Assembly (NCBI GenBank): GCA_965198825.1
Contig: CBDAQB010000001.1
Location: 930,001 to 994,000 of the forward strand
From: BOG-908 sp965198825
Lineage (GTDB): Bacteria; Pseudomonadota; Alphaproteobacteria; Acetobacterales; Acetobacteraceae
Length of the DNA stretch: 64,000 nt
Direction of reading: 5' to 3'
The position numbers and the translations under genes are program-made. This document shows, in pieces, positions 16,399-25,178 of the stretch; position 1 is the first letter of the stretch, and every line of letters begins with the position of its first letter. Below the pieces are notes generated by a model. The model was not told where the DNA came from, did no database searches, and saw only the letters and a program-made list of their open reading frames with translations.

Positions 16399-16911
16399 AT
16401 GACAGTCAAAGCCAAGGCGGCGGAGATAACGACGCCTTCTACCGTACCCTCGATCATTACCCCTGCCTCGTTCGACAAGACCGTCGACGGGATAAAGCAT
16501 GGCGCTGAAACCGCTGCAGCTGGGCTTGATCACGTACACACCAATATGAAGGAAGGCGTTAACAAGATGATGAAGACCACGGAGCAGTTCGTTCAGTTCA
16601 GCCAGGGCAATGTCGAAGCCATGGTGAAGTCCAGCCAGATCATGGCCAGCGGCTTCCAGGAAATGACCAAGCTGATGGCCAGCCACGCTCAGGCGAGCCT
16701 CGATCACACCATGTCGACCTTCCGCGCCATGACCGGGGTGAAGTCGATCAAGGAAGTGATGGACATCCAGTCCGCTTTCGCACGCGATGCGATGGAGAAG
16801 GCTATGGCCGAAAGCGGCCGCCTGACCGAGCACTCCATGAAGCTGGCAGAACAGGCTCTTGCGCCGATTTCGGCGCGCGTGAACGTGGCCGTCGAGACGT
16901 TCTCGCACTAG
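16399..16911 (+). CDS. Phasin family protein
   Basis: A 170-residue, almost wholly helical protein of the phasin_2 type, with amphipathic heptads around NKMMKTTEQFVQFSQGNVE and EMTKLMASHAQASLDHTM. Phasins coat polyhydroxyalkanoate granules and control their size and number. The start is ATG 16399 with GGAGAC just upstream; a longer in-frame start at 16288 lies inside the promoter region. The gene is monocistronic: a strong promoter upstream and a perfect terminator downstream. No PHA synthase or depolymerase is in the window. Confidence 0.9.
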   Translation: MTVKAKAAEITTPSTVPSIITPASFDKTVDGIKHGAETAAAGLDHVHTNMKEGVNKMMKTTEQFVQFSQGNVEAMVKSSQIMASGFQEMTKLMASHAQASLDHTMSTFRAMTGVKSIKEVMDIQSAFARDAMEKAMAESGRLTEHSMKLAEQALAPISARVNVAVETFSH

Positions 16912-16937
16912 ACACGACGGCGCTTCTGGCGCTGCCG

Positions 16938-16971
16938 AGGGCCCGGACGCAAGTCCGGGCCCTTTCTATTT
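16938..16971 (+). terminator. Rho-independent terminator of the phasin gene
   Basis: A perfect 11-bp stem AGGGCCCGGAC (16938-16948) and GTCCGGGCCCT (16953-16963), closed by a GCAA loop and followed by TTCTATTT. Confidence 0.9.
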
Positions 16972-17113
16972 GAAGCCTTCCGGCGGGCAGACCTTTTGCA
17001 CGCCGCCCGGCTTCCGATATCATCGCTCTCTACCGCACGTGACAGCCTGGTTTGGCTGGGCGGCGTGCCTGCCACAGATGCTTGTGCACCTTGCGTGCGC
17101 CGGGGTGACGACG

Positions 17114-17440
17114 ATGAGTGACAACGACAAGCGTAATGGCGAGACCCCGAATACCGGCGTGCTGGTCAAGGCGCGGGCGAAGACCCGCAAGCCGGCCATG
17201 TACAAAGTGTTGATGTTGAACGACGACTACACGCCGATGGAATTCGTCGTGCATGTGCTGGAGCGTTTTTTCCAGAAGACGCGCGAGGAAGCGACGCGGA
17301 TCATGCTGCATGTCCACCGCCGCGGCGTTGGCGTTTGCGGCGTCTTCACCTACGAGGTGGCTGAGACAAAGGTCACGCAGGTGATGGACCTCGCCCGCCA
17401 GAACCAGCACCCGCTCCAGTGCACCATAGAGAAAGAGTGA
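17114..17440 (+). CDS. clpS: ATP-dependent Clp protease adaptor ClpS
   Basis: The adaptor that delivers N-degron substrates to ClpAP. The start ATG 17114 (SDNDKRNGETPNT...) gives 108 residues: a flexible, substrate-delivery N-terminal tail, then the folded core MYKVLMLNDDYTPMEFV (N-degron pocket DD/TxMxF), FFQKTREEATRIMLHVHRRG and GVCGVFTYEVAETK. It is followed by clpA on the same strand, the normal order, but across an unusually long gap of 355 bp. Confidence 0.95.
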   Translation: MSDNDKRNGETPNTGVLVKARAKTRKPAMYKVLMLNDDYTPMEFVVHVLERFFQKTREEATRIMLHVHRRGVGVCGVFTYEVAETKVTQVMDLARQNQHPLQCTIEKE

Positions 17441-17795
17441 CGCTAGTCCGTCAGCCACTCCGCCGGCGGTAGCGGAGGAAGATCAGCCACGAAGACACGG
17501 GGGACGCGAAGTATTGCGGAGTAGGCCCAGCCTCGCTGCAGGACCTTCGCAGCTCTTAATGGCGACGAGCGGTCCCGGTGTCCTACCCATCTTCTTCTGT
17601 GTGGAAGATGGGGTTCGAAGTTCAAGACCTTTAGCGGACGGCAAGCGTGCCTAAGTAGGGGGTGGAAAGCGAAGACGTGACCACGATTTCGCTTCCCGGA
17701 TGGCGCAACTTACGGCCATCCTGCTGGCTTCCATACCCAGGGGCGCCGATGTTCGCGCGCCCGACGGGTCCAGGCGCGAAGGGGCGTCGACTAAC
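17441..17795. other. 355-bp gap between clpS and clpA, with a hairpin
   Basis: No convincing gene. CCCATCTTC (17586-17594) and GAAGATGGG (17604-17612) form a perfect 9-bp stem with a 9-base loop, without a T-tract. A 60-codon reading frame on the minus strand (17443-17625) ends three bases from the clpS stop; it has no visible ribosome site and I leave it unassigned. The gap may hold a promoter and structured leader for clpA or a small RNA. Confidence 0.35.
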
Positions 17796-20156
17796 ATGCT
17801 GTCTCGCAATCTAGAACAAACCCTCCATCGCGCACTCTCCTTCGCCTCTGACAGGCGTCATGAGTATGCGACTCTTGAACATCTCCTGCTCGGCCTTGCC
17901 GACGACAGCGACGCGGCGACCGTTTTGCGCGCCTGCGGCGTCGATCTCGACAAGCTCCGCCAGGACCTCACAGAATTCCTCGACAAGGATTTGTCGGGCC
18001 TCACCACTGACCGTACCACTGAGCCGAAGCCGACCGCCGGCTTCCAGCGCGTGGTGCAGCGGGCGGCGATACACGTGCAGTCCAGTGGCCGGGATGAGGT
18101 AACAGGCGCTAACGTGCTCGTCGCTCTTTTCTCGGAGCGCGAGAGCCATGCCGTGTATTTCCTGCAGCTGCAGGACATGACGCGACTCGACGCCGTCAAC
18201 TTCATCAGCCACGGCATCGCGAAAGCGCCTGGCCGTGCAAATCAGCGTCCGACAGCAGGTGGCGGCACGCCGCCGGCAGGTGGTGAGAACAATGAGGGCG
18301 AGCGGGAGGAGAAACCCAGCCGGCGCAACCAGGATGCGCTCAGCACCTATTGCGTGAACCTCAACAAGAAGGCGATGGCGGGCAAGATCGACCCGCTGAT
18401 CGGCCGTGACACCGAGGTCGAGCGCACCATCCAGATCCTTTGCCGCCGCACCAAGAACAACCCGCTTTATGTCGGTGACCCAGGCGTTGGTAAGACGGCG
18501 ATTGCCGAGGGCCTCGCCAAGCGCATCGTCGAAGGCGATGTGCCGGAGGTATTGGCCAAGAGCACCATCTTCGCGCTCGATATGGGCGCGCTGCTGGCCG
18601 GCACGCGCTACCGCGGCGATTTCGAGGAGCGGCTGAAAGCAGTTGTGACCGAACTCGAGGCGCAGCCTGGCGCGGTGCTGTTCATCGACGAGATCCACAC
18701 AGTGATCGGTGCCGGCGCTACGAGCGGCGGCGCTATGGACGCGTCCAACCTGCTCAAGCCGGCGCTTGCCAGCGGCAGCCTGCGCTGCATTGGCAGCACG
18801 ACCTACAAGGAGTTCCGCAACTACTTCGAGAAGGACCGTGCGCTCGTGCGCCGCTTCCAGAAGATCGACGTCGCGGAGCCTTCGATCGAGGACACGGTCA
18901 AGATCCTCAAGGGTCTCAAGACAAACTACGAGAAGCACCACAAGGTCACCTACACGGATGAAGCCATCCGGGCGGCCGTCGAGCTGTCGGCGAAATACAT
19001 CAATGACCGCAAGCTGCCGGACAAGGCGATTGACGTTATCGACGAGGTCGGCGCCAGCCGCATGCTACTGCCGGAGAACAAGCGCCGCCGCGTGGTGACG
19101 TTGAAGGACGTGGAAGAGATCGTGGCGAAGATCGCCCGCATCCCACCCAAATCCGTCAGCGCCGACGACAAGGAGACGCTGCGCAATCTCGAGCGCGACC
19201 TGAAGTCGATGGTATTTGGCCAGGACCGCGCGATCGAAGCCTTGTCGGCCGCGATCAAGCTGTCACGCGCCGGCCTGCGCGACGCGGAAAAGCCGATCGG
19301 CAACTACCTGTTCTCCGGGCCTACCGGCGTCGGCAAAACCGAGGTCGCTCGCCAGCTTGCCAGCACCCTTGGCATCGAGCTGATCCGCTTCGACATGAGC
19401 GAATACATGGAGCGGCACAGCGTTAGCCGGCTCATCGGCGCCCCGCCAGGCTATGTGGGCTTCGATCAGGGTGGACTGCTGACCGATGCCATCGATCAGC
19501 ACCCTCACGCCGTGCTTCTGCTGGATGAAATCGAGAAGGCCCACATGGACCTTTTCAATATCCTCCTGCAGGTCATGGACCACGGGAAACTGACTGACCA
19601 CAACGGGAAGACGGTGGATTTCCGGAACGTCATCCTGATCATGACGACGAACGCGGGCGCCTCCGACATGGCCAAGGAAGCGATCGGTTTCGGCCGTTCG
19701 GTGCGGGAAGGCGAGGACGACGAGGCGATCAAGCGCCTGTTCACGCCGGAATTCCGCAACCGGTTGGATGCGACCATCACCTTCGCCGGACTGACGGAAG
19801 AGATCGTCGGCCGCGTTGTCGAAAAGTTTGTCATGCAGCTCGAGGCGCAACTTGCCGACCGCAACGTAACGATCGAACTCTCGTCTGCCGCCAAGGAGTG
19901 GCTCGCCGAGCGTGGCTACGATCGCCTGTATGGCGCCCGCCCACTCGCGCGCGTCATTCAGGAATACATCAAGAAGCCGCTTGCCGAGGAACTGCTGTTC
20001 GGCAAGCTCGCACGCGGCGGCTCGGTAAAAGTGACGATGAAGGACGGGAAACTGGACTTCGCCTTTACCGAAGCGGAGGTGCCAGTCACGCCAGGTGCCG
20101 ACGATGGCGGCGAGGGCGAGGGGACCACGGAGCGAGAGCCCGAGACAATCGAGTAG
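17796..20156 (+). CDS. clpA: ATP-dependent Clp protease ATP-binding subunit ClpA
   Basis: An AAA+ unfoldase of ClpAP. The start ATG 17796 (LSRNLEQTLHRALSFA) gives 786 residues; an earlier in-frame ATG at 17700 adds an untypical segment. The N-domain (1-150) contains two helical repeats and binds ClpS. The first AAA module has Walker A GDPGVGKT (227-234) and Walker B FIDEIHT near 296; the second has GPTGVGKT near 508 and LLLDEIEK near 574. The loop EAIGFG near 628 is the IGF/L tripeptide that docks on ClpP. The C-terminus is an acidic tail (GADDGGEGEGTTEREPE). clpP is not in the window. Confidence 0.96.
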   Translation: MLSRNLEQTLHRALSFASDRRHEYATLEHLLLGLADDSDAATVLRACGVDLDKLRQDLTEFLDKDLSGLTTDRTTEPKPTAGFQRVVQRAAIHVQSSGRDEVTGANVLVALFSERESHAVYFLQLQDMTRLDAVNFISHGIAKAPGRANQRPTAGGGTPPAGGENNEGEREEKPSRRNQDALSTYCVNLNKKAMAGKIDPLIGRDTEVERTIQILCRRTKNNPLYVGDPGVGKTAIAEGLAKRIVEGDVPEVLAKSTIFALDMGALLAGTRYRGDFEERLKAVVTELEAQPGAVLFIDEIHTVIGAGATSGGAMDASNLLKPALASGSLRCIGSTTYKEFRNYFEKDRALVRRFQKIDVAEPSIEDTVKILKGLKTNYEKHHKVTYTDEAIRAAVELSAKYINDRKLPDKAIDVIDEVGASRMLLPENKRRRVVTLKDVEEIVAKIARIPPKSVSADDKETLRNLERDLKSMVFGQDRAIEALSAAIKLSRAGLRDAEKPIGNYLFSGPTGVGKTEVARQLASTLGIELIRFDMSEYMERHSVSRLIGAPPGYVGFDQGGLLTDAIDQHPHAVLLLDEIEKAHMDLFNILLQVMDHGKLTDHNGKTVDFRNVILIMTTNAGASDMAKEAIGFGRSVREGEDDEAIKRLFTPEFRNRLDATITFAGLTEEIVGRVVEKFVMQLEAQLADRNVTIELSSAAKEWLAERGYDRLYGARPLARVIQEYIKKPLAEELLFGKLARGGSVKVTMKDGKLDFAFTEAEVPVTPGADDGGEGEGTTEREPETIE

Positions 20157-20164
20157 TCTGCCAA

Positions 20165-20201
20165 AACGGCCAGGAGCTTTGCTTCTGGCCGTTTCTTTTT
20201 G
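20165..20201 (+). terminator. Rho-independent terminator of clpA
   Basis: A stem AACGGCCAG (20165-20173)/CTGGCCGTT (20185-20193) with an 11-base loop and the tail TCTTTTT, starting eight bases after the clpA stop. Confidence 0.85.
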
Positions 20202-20218
20202 CGGTAACGGCAAAAGGT

Positions 20219-20355
20219 AGGAAGGAAGTTCTTTTTTGAAAAATAGAACCAAGAAACTTCTTGGACGTGGGACCGAGATTGTGGGTAACTCCGGTCCGAA
20301 CATCCAAAAGTTTTTTGCTTCTTTTTTTCAAAAAAGAAGTTCTTGCTTCCTTTCT
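20219..20355. repeat. AT-rich palindromic element, complete composite (copy 4)
   Basis: The left arm runs AGTTCTTTTTTGAAAAATAG then ACCAAGAAACTTC. The GC-rich core follows (GGGACCGAGATTGTGGGTAA...CCGGTCC). The right arm is inverted: CAAAAGTTTTTTGCTTC, TTTTTTTCAAAAAAGAAG and TTCTTGCTTCC. It lies between the clpA terminator and the DUF427 gene. Confidence 0.85.
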
Positions 20356-20372
20356 AATAAGGAAAATTCGGC

Positions 20373-20651
20373 ATGAAAGCCAGCTGGAACGGCCACGTCA
20401 TCGCAGAGAGCGACGACATCGTAACCGTAGAAAACAACGCCTACTTCCCGGCCGGCTCGTTACGCCGCGAGTTCGTGCGGGAAAGTGGGCATACGTCAAC
20501 CTGCCCGTGGAAAGGGACGGCGCACTACTACAGCCTAGAGGTGGACGGGAAGAAAAACGCAGACGCGGTTTGGTATTATCCGGAACCCAAAGATGCTGCG
20601 AAGAACATTCAGAACCGCGTCGCCTTCTGGAAGGGCGTGACGGTCAGCTAA
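20373..20651 (+). CDS. DUF427 domain protein
   Basis: A 92-residue protein consisting of a single DUF427 domain: WNGHVIAESDDIVTVENNAYFP (in pieces from residue 5), TSTCPWKGTAHYYSLEVDG (42-60) and the ending AVWYYPEP...ARNIQNRVAFWKGV-like segment. The conserved CPWKG motif is intact. The function of the family is not established. AAGGAAAA lies ahead of its ATG. The gene converges on the transketolase-like gene and overlaps it by 8 bp at their 3' ends. Confidence 0.88.
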   Translation: MKASWNGHVIAESDDIVTVENNAYFPAGSLRREFVRESGHTSTCPWKGTAHYYSLEVDGKKNADAVWYYPEPKDAAKNIQNRVAFWKGVTVS

Positions 20652-22326
20652 GAGCTTCCCTTGCCGCAGTCATGATCCGCTCGATGGTGACACTGCAGGC
20701 GCCGCGATCGTCTTCGGAGCCGATGAACGCGCCTCGGCTGCCTAGCCAGCGTTCCCAGCCAAAGCCGCTGCCGGCTTCGATGCCGATGCGTGGGCTGGTG
20801 CCGAGCACCTGATCGCGAAAGCTTCGCTCCTGGTTGGCAAACAGTTCCCAGCATGGGAGCGAGACGACCGCGGTGCCCACCCCGGCGGCTCCCAGCGCCT
20901 CTTGGGCTTGCAGGGTGATGGCAAGTTCAGCGCCGCTCGCGATGAGGGTTACGTCCCGTCTGCCTCTGGGCTCGCGCACGAGGAAGCCGCCGTGAACGCA
21001 GCGGGACCTCGTGGGGCGATCGAGGAGAGGAGTGAAGGGGACCTCGGACAACATCAGCACGCTCGGGCCGTGGGTGCGGCGAAGGGCGAGTTCGATACTC
21101 TCCAGGGTTTCTGAAGCGTCGGCGGGGCGGAAAACGAAAACGTTCCGCATGGCACGCAGGGCTGCGCGGTGCCCTGCGGTAGGGCAAGAGGCCTCCGGTT
21201 CGACGACGACGTGGATGACCCGCAGGTTGGCTTGGGCCGCGGTTCGAAGTGCTGGGCCTAGGCCCTCTATTTCGCTCAGGCGCGTGTGGCCGAGAGGGAT
21301 GAGGCCGCCGTGCAACGTCATGCCTGCGAGAGCGCAAGCACGCGCATGGCCCTGGATGTAAGGCGTTGCGGGTGTGACTGAAGCGCCTGCCTCGTGCGGC
21401 AGGCTGACGAGTTCGGGCAGAATCGGGGCCAGGCGGACCAGCGCCTGCCGGCAGGTGGCGATGGGCGCTACCGCCGACTGATTTTCTGCCAGCAAGGGCC
21501 CGGGTTCGGAGAGCACGCTATGCCAGCGGGGCGGCATCCGATGAGCAAGCGTGCGATCGAACTCCTCGCGTGATGTGTGCCGTGCCAGGCGCCTCAACCA
21601 CGCCCGGCGCGCCGAGGCACCGCGGCTGCCAGCTAGCTGCCAGGCTTCGCCAGCGGCGTCATCGGTTTCGTTACGCTCGTCTATGTTGGCGTGCAGCTCC
21701 TGGATGTCGCCGGTGCATGCGATCAAAGTTGGCTTGTGTGAGCGCAAGCCAGCCGAGATGGCGCCTTGCAGCGCCTCTACGTCGTCGCTTCGAACTTGTC
21801 GGATTGTCCAGGTCGACGCGAGCCCCGGCGGGCAGACTTGTCCGTCCGGTATCGCGGCGATGACCGCCAGGCGGCCGAGCCGCTGTGCGCCGGCCGCGGC
21901 TGCTGCTTCCTGACCCAGGCCGGTCTCAAGGTCCGCGAGTGTCGCCAACACCCAGGTTCGATGATCGATGAGAGACCGGCCAAAGCGGGCCGCCAGGGCG
22001 CGTTCGGCCATCGCCGCGCCGAGTGCCGCGCCCAGCGATTGTCCAGGCGGATCGAGCATTGTCGTGGCGAAGCTTTCGTCCGCGCCGCAAAGGGCAGTCA
22101 GAGCGGCTGCCAGGGGGCTTAAAGTGGAGGAAAGCAAGAGCCGATCACGGTCGGGCCACTGGGGATCGGCCGCATCGAAGCGCAGCGTTCGGGATACGAG
22201 TAGCGCCGCTGCCTGGCAAAGGCATGCCGACGCGGTATCCAGCGCGCCGCTGGCGCGGAGTGTGGCACTGAGACTACTGGCCAGAAAGACCGGGTCGTGT
22301 CTTGGGAGGGGCGTGAGCGCGTCCAC
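20644..22326 (-). CDS. Transketolase-like protein with a degraded cofactor site (probable pseudoenzyme)
   Basis: A 560-residue protein clearly related to transketolase: DPPGQSLGAALGAAMAERALA matches GPLGQGIANAVGMA; NVFVFRPADASETLE (395-409), LIASGAELAITLQAQEAL (461-478), VVSLPCWELFANQE (487-500) and RIGIEAGSGFGWERWLGS (513-530) match the standard protein. It is about 100 residues shorter, and the catalytic parts are lost. The Mg/ThDP motif GDG is TLA (129-131). The catalytic Glu of the RE-H motif is Gly (IQGHAR, G326), although the following His is kept. The N-terminal GHPG substrate motif is missing. It cannot be a normal transketolase; a structural or regulatory partner role is possible. 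The reading frame is intact and long, which argues against a decaying gene. Confidence 0.8.
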   Translation of the reverse strand: MDALTPLPRHDPVFLASSLSATLRASGALDTASACLCQAAALLVSRTLRFDAADPQWPDRDRLLLSSTLSPLAAALTALCGADESFATTMLDPPGQSLGAALGAAMAERALAARFGRSLIDHRTWVLATLADLETGLGQEAAAAAGAQRLGRLAVIAAIPDGQVCPPGLASTWTIRQVRSDDVEALQGAISAGLRSHKPTLIACTGDIQELHANIDERNETDDAAGEAWQLAGSRGASARRAWLRRLARHTSREEFDRTLAHRMPPRWHSVLSEPGPLLAENQSAVAPIATCRQALVRLAPILPELVSLPHEAGASVTPATPYIQGHARACALAGMTLHGGLIPLGHTRLSEIEGLGPALRTAAQANLRVIHVVVEPEASCPTAGHRAALRAMRNVFVFRPADASETLESIELALRRTHGPSVLMLSEVPFTPLLDRPTRSRCVHGGFLVREPRGRRDVTLIASGAELAITLQAQEALGAAGVGTAVVSLPCWELFANQERSFRDQVLGTSPRIGIEAGSGFGWERWLGSRGAFIGSEDDRGACSVTIERIMTAAREALS

Positions 22327-22380
22327 CCAAGTGGCTTAGCACGGGCTTGCCGGCGGCGTCGCGCCCTGTAGCTTGGCGGC

Positions 22381-22836
22381 ATGATACGAAGAAGAAGCCA
22401 TACCAACCGCTGTTTATGCACCCTGGCGCCACTGATCATCCTTGGCGCGTGCCATCTGGTGGATCAGCGGGACTTTGACAGACACGCAGGCGATCGGCCG
22501 ATACCGCCGGTCAAGCCGGGCCCGGTCGTCAAGGCAGTGCCAGCGCTGGTGACGATCCGGTATGACACGCCGGATCCCGCCTATCGCGAGGTGCTGGCAG
22601 ACGCGGTGCAGCGCGCCCTGAGCCGCAAACGGGATGTGCTCTTTACGGTGACGAGCCTTGTTCCGCCCGCAGGCGATCCGAACGCGCAAGTCGCGGCCGA
22701 GGGAGCGGCAGCCGTTTCAGGCCGCGATGTCGCAGCAGCCATCGTGGCCGATGGTGCCGACACTGGTCAGGTGGAACAAGCGGTCCGGGAGGATGCGGGC
22801 GTCAAGGTGCGCGAGGTTCGAGTGGATGTGCATTGA
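22381..22836 (+). CDS. Putative lipoprotein of unknown function
   Basis: A 151-residue protein with a basic N-terminus (MIRRRSHTNR), hydrophobic LAPLIILGA and lipobox LGAC, giving a lipidated Cys near residue 24. The mature part has a proline-rich linker (PIPPVKPGP) and a small alpha/beta domain ending VKVREVRVDVH. No family is recognised. It diverges from the transketolase-like gene, with starts 54 bp apart, and is followed by an AT-rich element, so it is probably monocistronic. Confidence 0.7.
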   Translation: MIRRRSHTNRCLCTLAPLIILGACHLVDQRDFDRHAGDRPIPPVKPGPVVKAVPALVTIRYDTPDPAYREVLADAVQRALSRKRDVLFTVTSLVPPAGDPNAQVAAEGAAAVSGRDVAAAIVADGADTGQVEQAVREDAGVKVREVRVDVH

Positions 22837-22851
22837 GCCCAGCCGTTCCTA

Positions 22852-22917
22852 AAGCCGGGCCCGAACTCGCAAAAGTTTTTTGGTTCTTTTTTAAAAAAAG
22901 AACCTGCTTTCGAGAGC
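22852..22917 (+). repeat. AT-rich palindromic element, right arm with part of the core (copy 5)
   Basis: CGGGCCCGAACTCGCAAAAG, then TTTTTTGGTTCTTTTTT and AAAAAAAGAACCTGCTTTC. It lies between the convergent lipoprotein gene and dsbA-like gene and could terminate both. Confidence 0.75.
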
Positions 22918-22922
22918 CTTCC

Positions 22923-23651
22923 CTAAGTCGGATGCTTGCGGACCGCGGCGATAGCCGAAGCAAGCTGAGCGCCATCCACCGCCCCGGGCAAGACCTGATC
23001 GCCGATGAAGAACACCGGCGTCCCTTGGACGTGAAGGGTCTTGGCGAGCCGCAAGTTCGTTTCGATCTGTTCGCGAACGCCTGGCGACGCCATGTCGGCA
23101 ATCAGCTTGTCAGGATCCAGGCCGAGTGATTTGGCGGTGCTCTTGATGCTGTCGGCAGAGGGTTGGGCCGGATCACCCATGAGGGCGGCCTGCATCTTCA
23201 GGTAGCCGCCCTGATTCCGTGCGGCGAGGATGGCGCGGCTCTCGAGATCGCTCGCCTGACCAAGGACGGGAATGTCCTTGAAGAGCAGGCGGACGCCGTG
23301 GTCCTGCCTGATCAAATTATCCACGATCTCGTGCATGCTACGGCAGTAGGGGCAGCGCGGATCGTAGAACTCCACGACGGTGACATCGCCTATCGGGTTG
23401 CCGGCTGTGGGGTCGTGGGTGTCGTTGGCGAGCGCCCGGATGCGGACTTTTTCTTGAGCGTCCTCGTCGGCCTGCAAGGAAGTAATGGCGTCGCGCAGGA
23501 TGCTTGGGTCAGACCGGAGCGCGTCGCGCAGGATGTGCACGATTTCATCGTGCTGCGCCTTGCTAAAGCCGTTGGCGGGTGCCGGATCGGCGGCGTAGGC
23601 GGCGGTGCATGCCAGGAAGGCGGCGGCAAGTGGGGCCAGGAGGGAGCGCAT
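22923..23651 (-). CDS. DsbA family periplasmic thiol-disulfide oxidoreductase
   Basis: A 242-residue exported thioredoxin-fold protein. The signal peptide is MRSLLAPLAAAFLACTAAYA; an upstream in-frame ATG at 23696 would add a lysine-rich extension and is possible. An N-terminal helical region (30-85) precedes the thioredoxin fold with VVEFYDPRCPYCRSMHEI, active site C100-P-Y-C103, and the cis-Pro loop VQGTPVFFIGD. The layout (disordered or helical N-region, CPYC, cis-Pro TP) is that of Com1/ScsC-like DsbA proteins, which act as oxidases or isomerases of periplasmic proteins. A DsbD-like electron donor is encoded at 55-57 kb. Confidence 0.88.
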   Translation of the reverse strand: MRSLLAPLAAAFLACTAAYAADPAPANGFSKAQHDEIVHILRDALRSDPSILRDAITSLQADEDAQEKVRIRALANDTHDPTAGNPIGDVTVVEFYDPRCPYCRSMHEIVDNLIRQDHGVRLLFKDIPVLGQASDLESRAILAARNQGGYLKMQAALMGDPAQPSADSIKSTAKSLGLDPDKLIADMASPGVREQIETNLRLAKTLHVQGTPVFFIGDQVLPGAVDGAQLASAIAAVRKHPT

Positions 23652-23801
23652 ACGCTGGGCAACCTTTTTGGGTGTTTTGCTGGCGGTCTCTACCATTGCG
23701 GCCCGCATGAGGCGAGGGCAGTTGCCCGCACGAATGAAGCCGTCTAATCCAGCCAGCCTTGCGGGGTGAGAATTTTGACCAGTCTGAGCCGAAGAATTCG
23801 T

Positions 23802-25166
23802 ATGCGCGCCCGGCAGGGGCTGGCGGCCGCTCTCTCCCTTTCGATTGGCGGCTGCGGCGCTGTCGAGGCCGTCAAAAAGACGGTCATCGGCAGTGAACCG
23901 AAGTACGGCGAGCATCTGACCGGCTTCATCGGCGCTGTGGCCGCGGACGAGCCGCGGGCGGCGCTTGCGGCGCGTGAGGTACTGGCGATCGGCGGAAACG
24001 CCGCCGATGCCGCGGTGACGCTCGGCATGATGCTGGCCGTGACTTTGCCGTCTCGCGCTTCTCTGGGAGCAGGCGGTGCGTGCGTCGCCTACCAACCGGG
24101 CCGAAAGTCACCGCATGGCGGGACGCCTGAGGCCATCATGTTCCTGCCTCATCCCTCCTCGCTGGCAGGCGGCGACCGGCCGGCCTCGGTCCCGATGCTG
24201 GCACGTGGTCTATATCTCTTGAGCGCGCGCTATGGGACGCAGCCGTTCGAGGCAATGAGCGAACCGGCTGAGCAGGTGGCGCGCAGCGGCAATGCCGTAA
24301 GCCGGGCCTTGGCAACCGACCTTGCTGTCGTGTCGGGCCCCCTTGCCGGCGATCCCGAAGCTGCCGCGATCTTCGCGCCTGGCGGCAAGCCTCTCGGTGA
24401 AGGCGACCAACTGGTGCAGCCGGCGCTGGCCGACACGATTACGCAGATACGCCATGTCGGCGTCGGCGACATGTATCAGGGGCTGCTCGCCCACAAGCTT
24501 GCCGAGACAACACCGATGGCTGGCGGGGCCCTGTCGCTCTCCGACCTGCGCCTGGCGGTTGCGACTCTCGCCGAACCGCTGGTGACCGCCGCAGGTCAGG
24601 ACCAGGCCGCCTTCCTGCCGCCTCCCACTGATGGCGGCATTGCGGCGGCCGCGGCTTTTCAAAGCCTTCTTGCCAACGGCGATGTTGCCACCGCCGATCG
24701 TGCCGCTCTGTCGGCTGCAGCTCACGCACGCGGCGTATCGGAGCTTCCTGCGCTGACGGCATCCACCAGCTTCGTAGTGCTCGACCGGAAAGGCGGCGCG
24801 GTCGCTTGTGCGCTAACCATGGATAATCTGTTCGGTACAGGACGTGTGGCGCCTGGCACCGGGATCGTCCTCGGCGCTTCGCCTACCGCCAAACCGGAGC
24901 CTCTGCTCACCGCAGCCATTGCATGGAACGGCGGTCGCGACGCTTTCCGTGCGGCTGTCGCCGCGTCTGGGCAGAATCGGGCGGCGTTGGCCGGAGCGGC
25001 GGGGCTTCTCCAGGCGCTGGCCGGCGAGCTGCCGCCGCGCTCCCCGGTGCCCGATCCTGGCCGCAGCAACGCCATCGGCTGCACCGGCTATTTGCCAGGC
25101 AATGAGAATTCGTGCCGCTGGTCGGCCGATTACCGCGGGGCCGGACTCGCAGTCGGCGGAAGCTAA
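23802..25166 (+). CDS. Gamma-glutamyltransferase-like lipoprotein
   Basis: The start at ATG 23802 gives a clean lipoprotein signal (MRARQGLAAALSLSIGGC); a GTG at 23766 is an alternative. The body follows the gamma-glutamyltransferase fold: AADEPRAALAAREVLAIGGNAADAAV and GAGGACVAY in the large-subunit region, and FGTGRVAPGTGIVLG in the small-subunit region. At about 455 residues it is over 100 shorter than the usual enzyme. In TASTSFVVLD the position of the nucleophilic Thr (normally TTHYSVVD) aligns with Ser. Self-processing and glutathione hydrolysis are therefore uncertain. It precedes an aminotransferase gene by 12 bp. Confidence 0.75.
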   Translation: MRARQGLAAALSLSIGGCGAVEAVKKTVIGSEPKYGEHLTGFIGAVAADEPRAALAAREVLAIGGNAADAAVTLGMMLAVTLPSRASLGAGGACVAYQPGRKSPHGGTPEAIMFLPHPSSLAGGDRPASVPMLARGLYLLSARYGTQPFEAMSEPAEQVARSGNAVSRALATDLAVVSGPLAGDPEAAAIFAPGGKPLGEGDQLVQPALADTITQIRHVGVGDMYQGLLAHKLAETTPMAGGALSLSDLRLAVATLAEPLVTAAGQDQAAFLPPPTDGGIAAAAAFQSLLANGDVATADRAALSAAAHARGVSELPALTASTSFVVLDRKGGAVACALTMDNLFGTGRVAPGTGIVLGASPTAKPEPLLTAAIAWNGGRDAFRAAVAASGQNRAALAGAAGLLQALAGELPPRSPVPDPGRSNAIGCTGYLPGNENSCRWSADYRGAGLAVGGS

Positions 25167-25178
25167 GCGTTTGCCGCC

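Noticed and set aside
17443..17625. A 60-codon minus-strand frame after clpS
   Set aside because: No ribosome site, no recognised family; it is described only as part of the gap.
17811..18941. A 376-codon open frame antisense to clpA
   Set aside because: clpA is unmistakable here and the antisense product has no known family.
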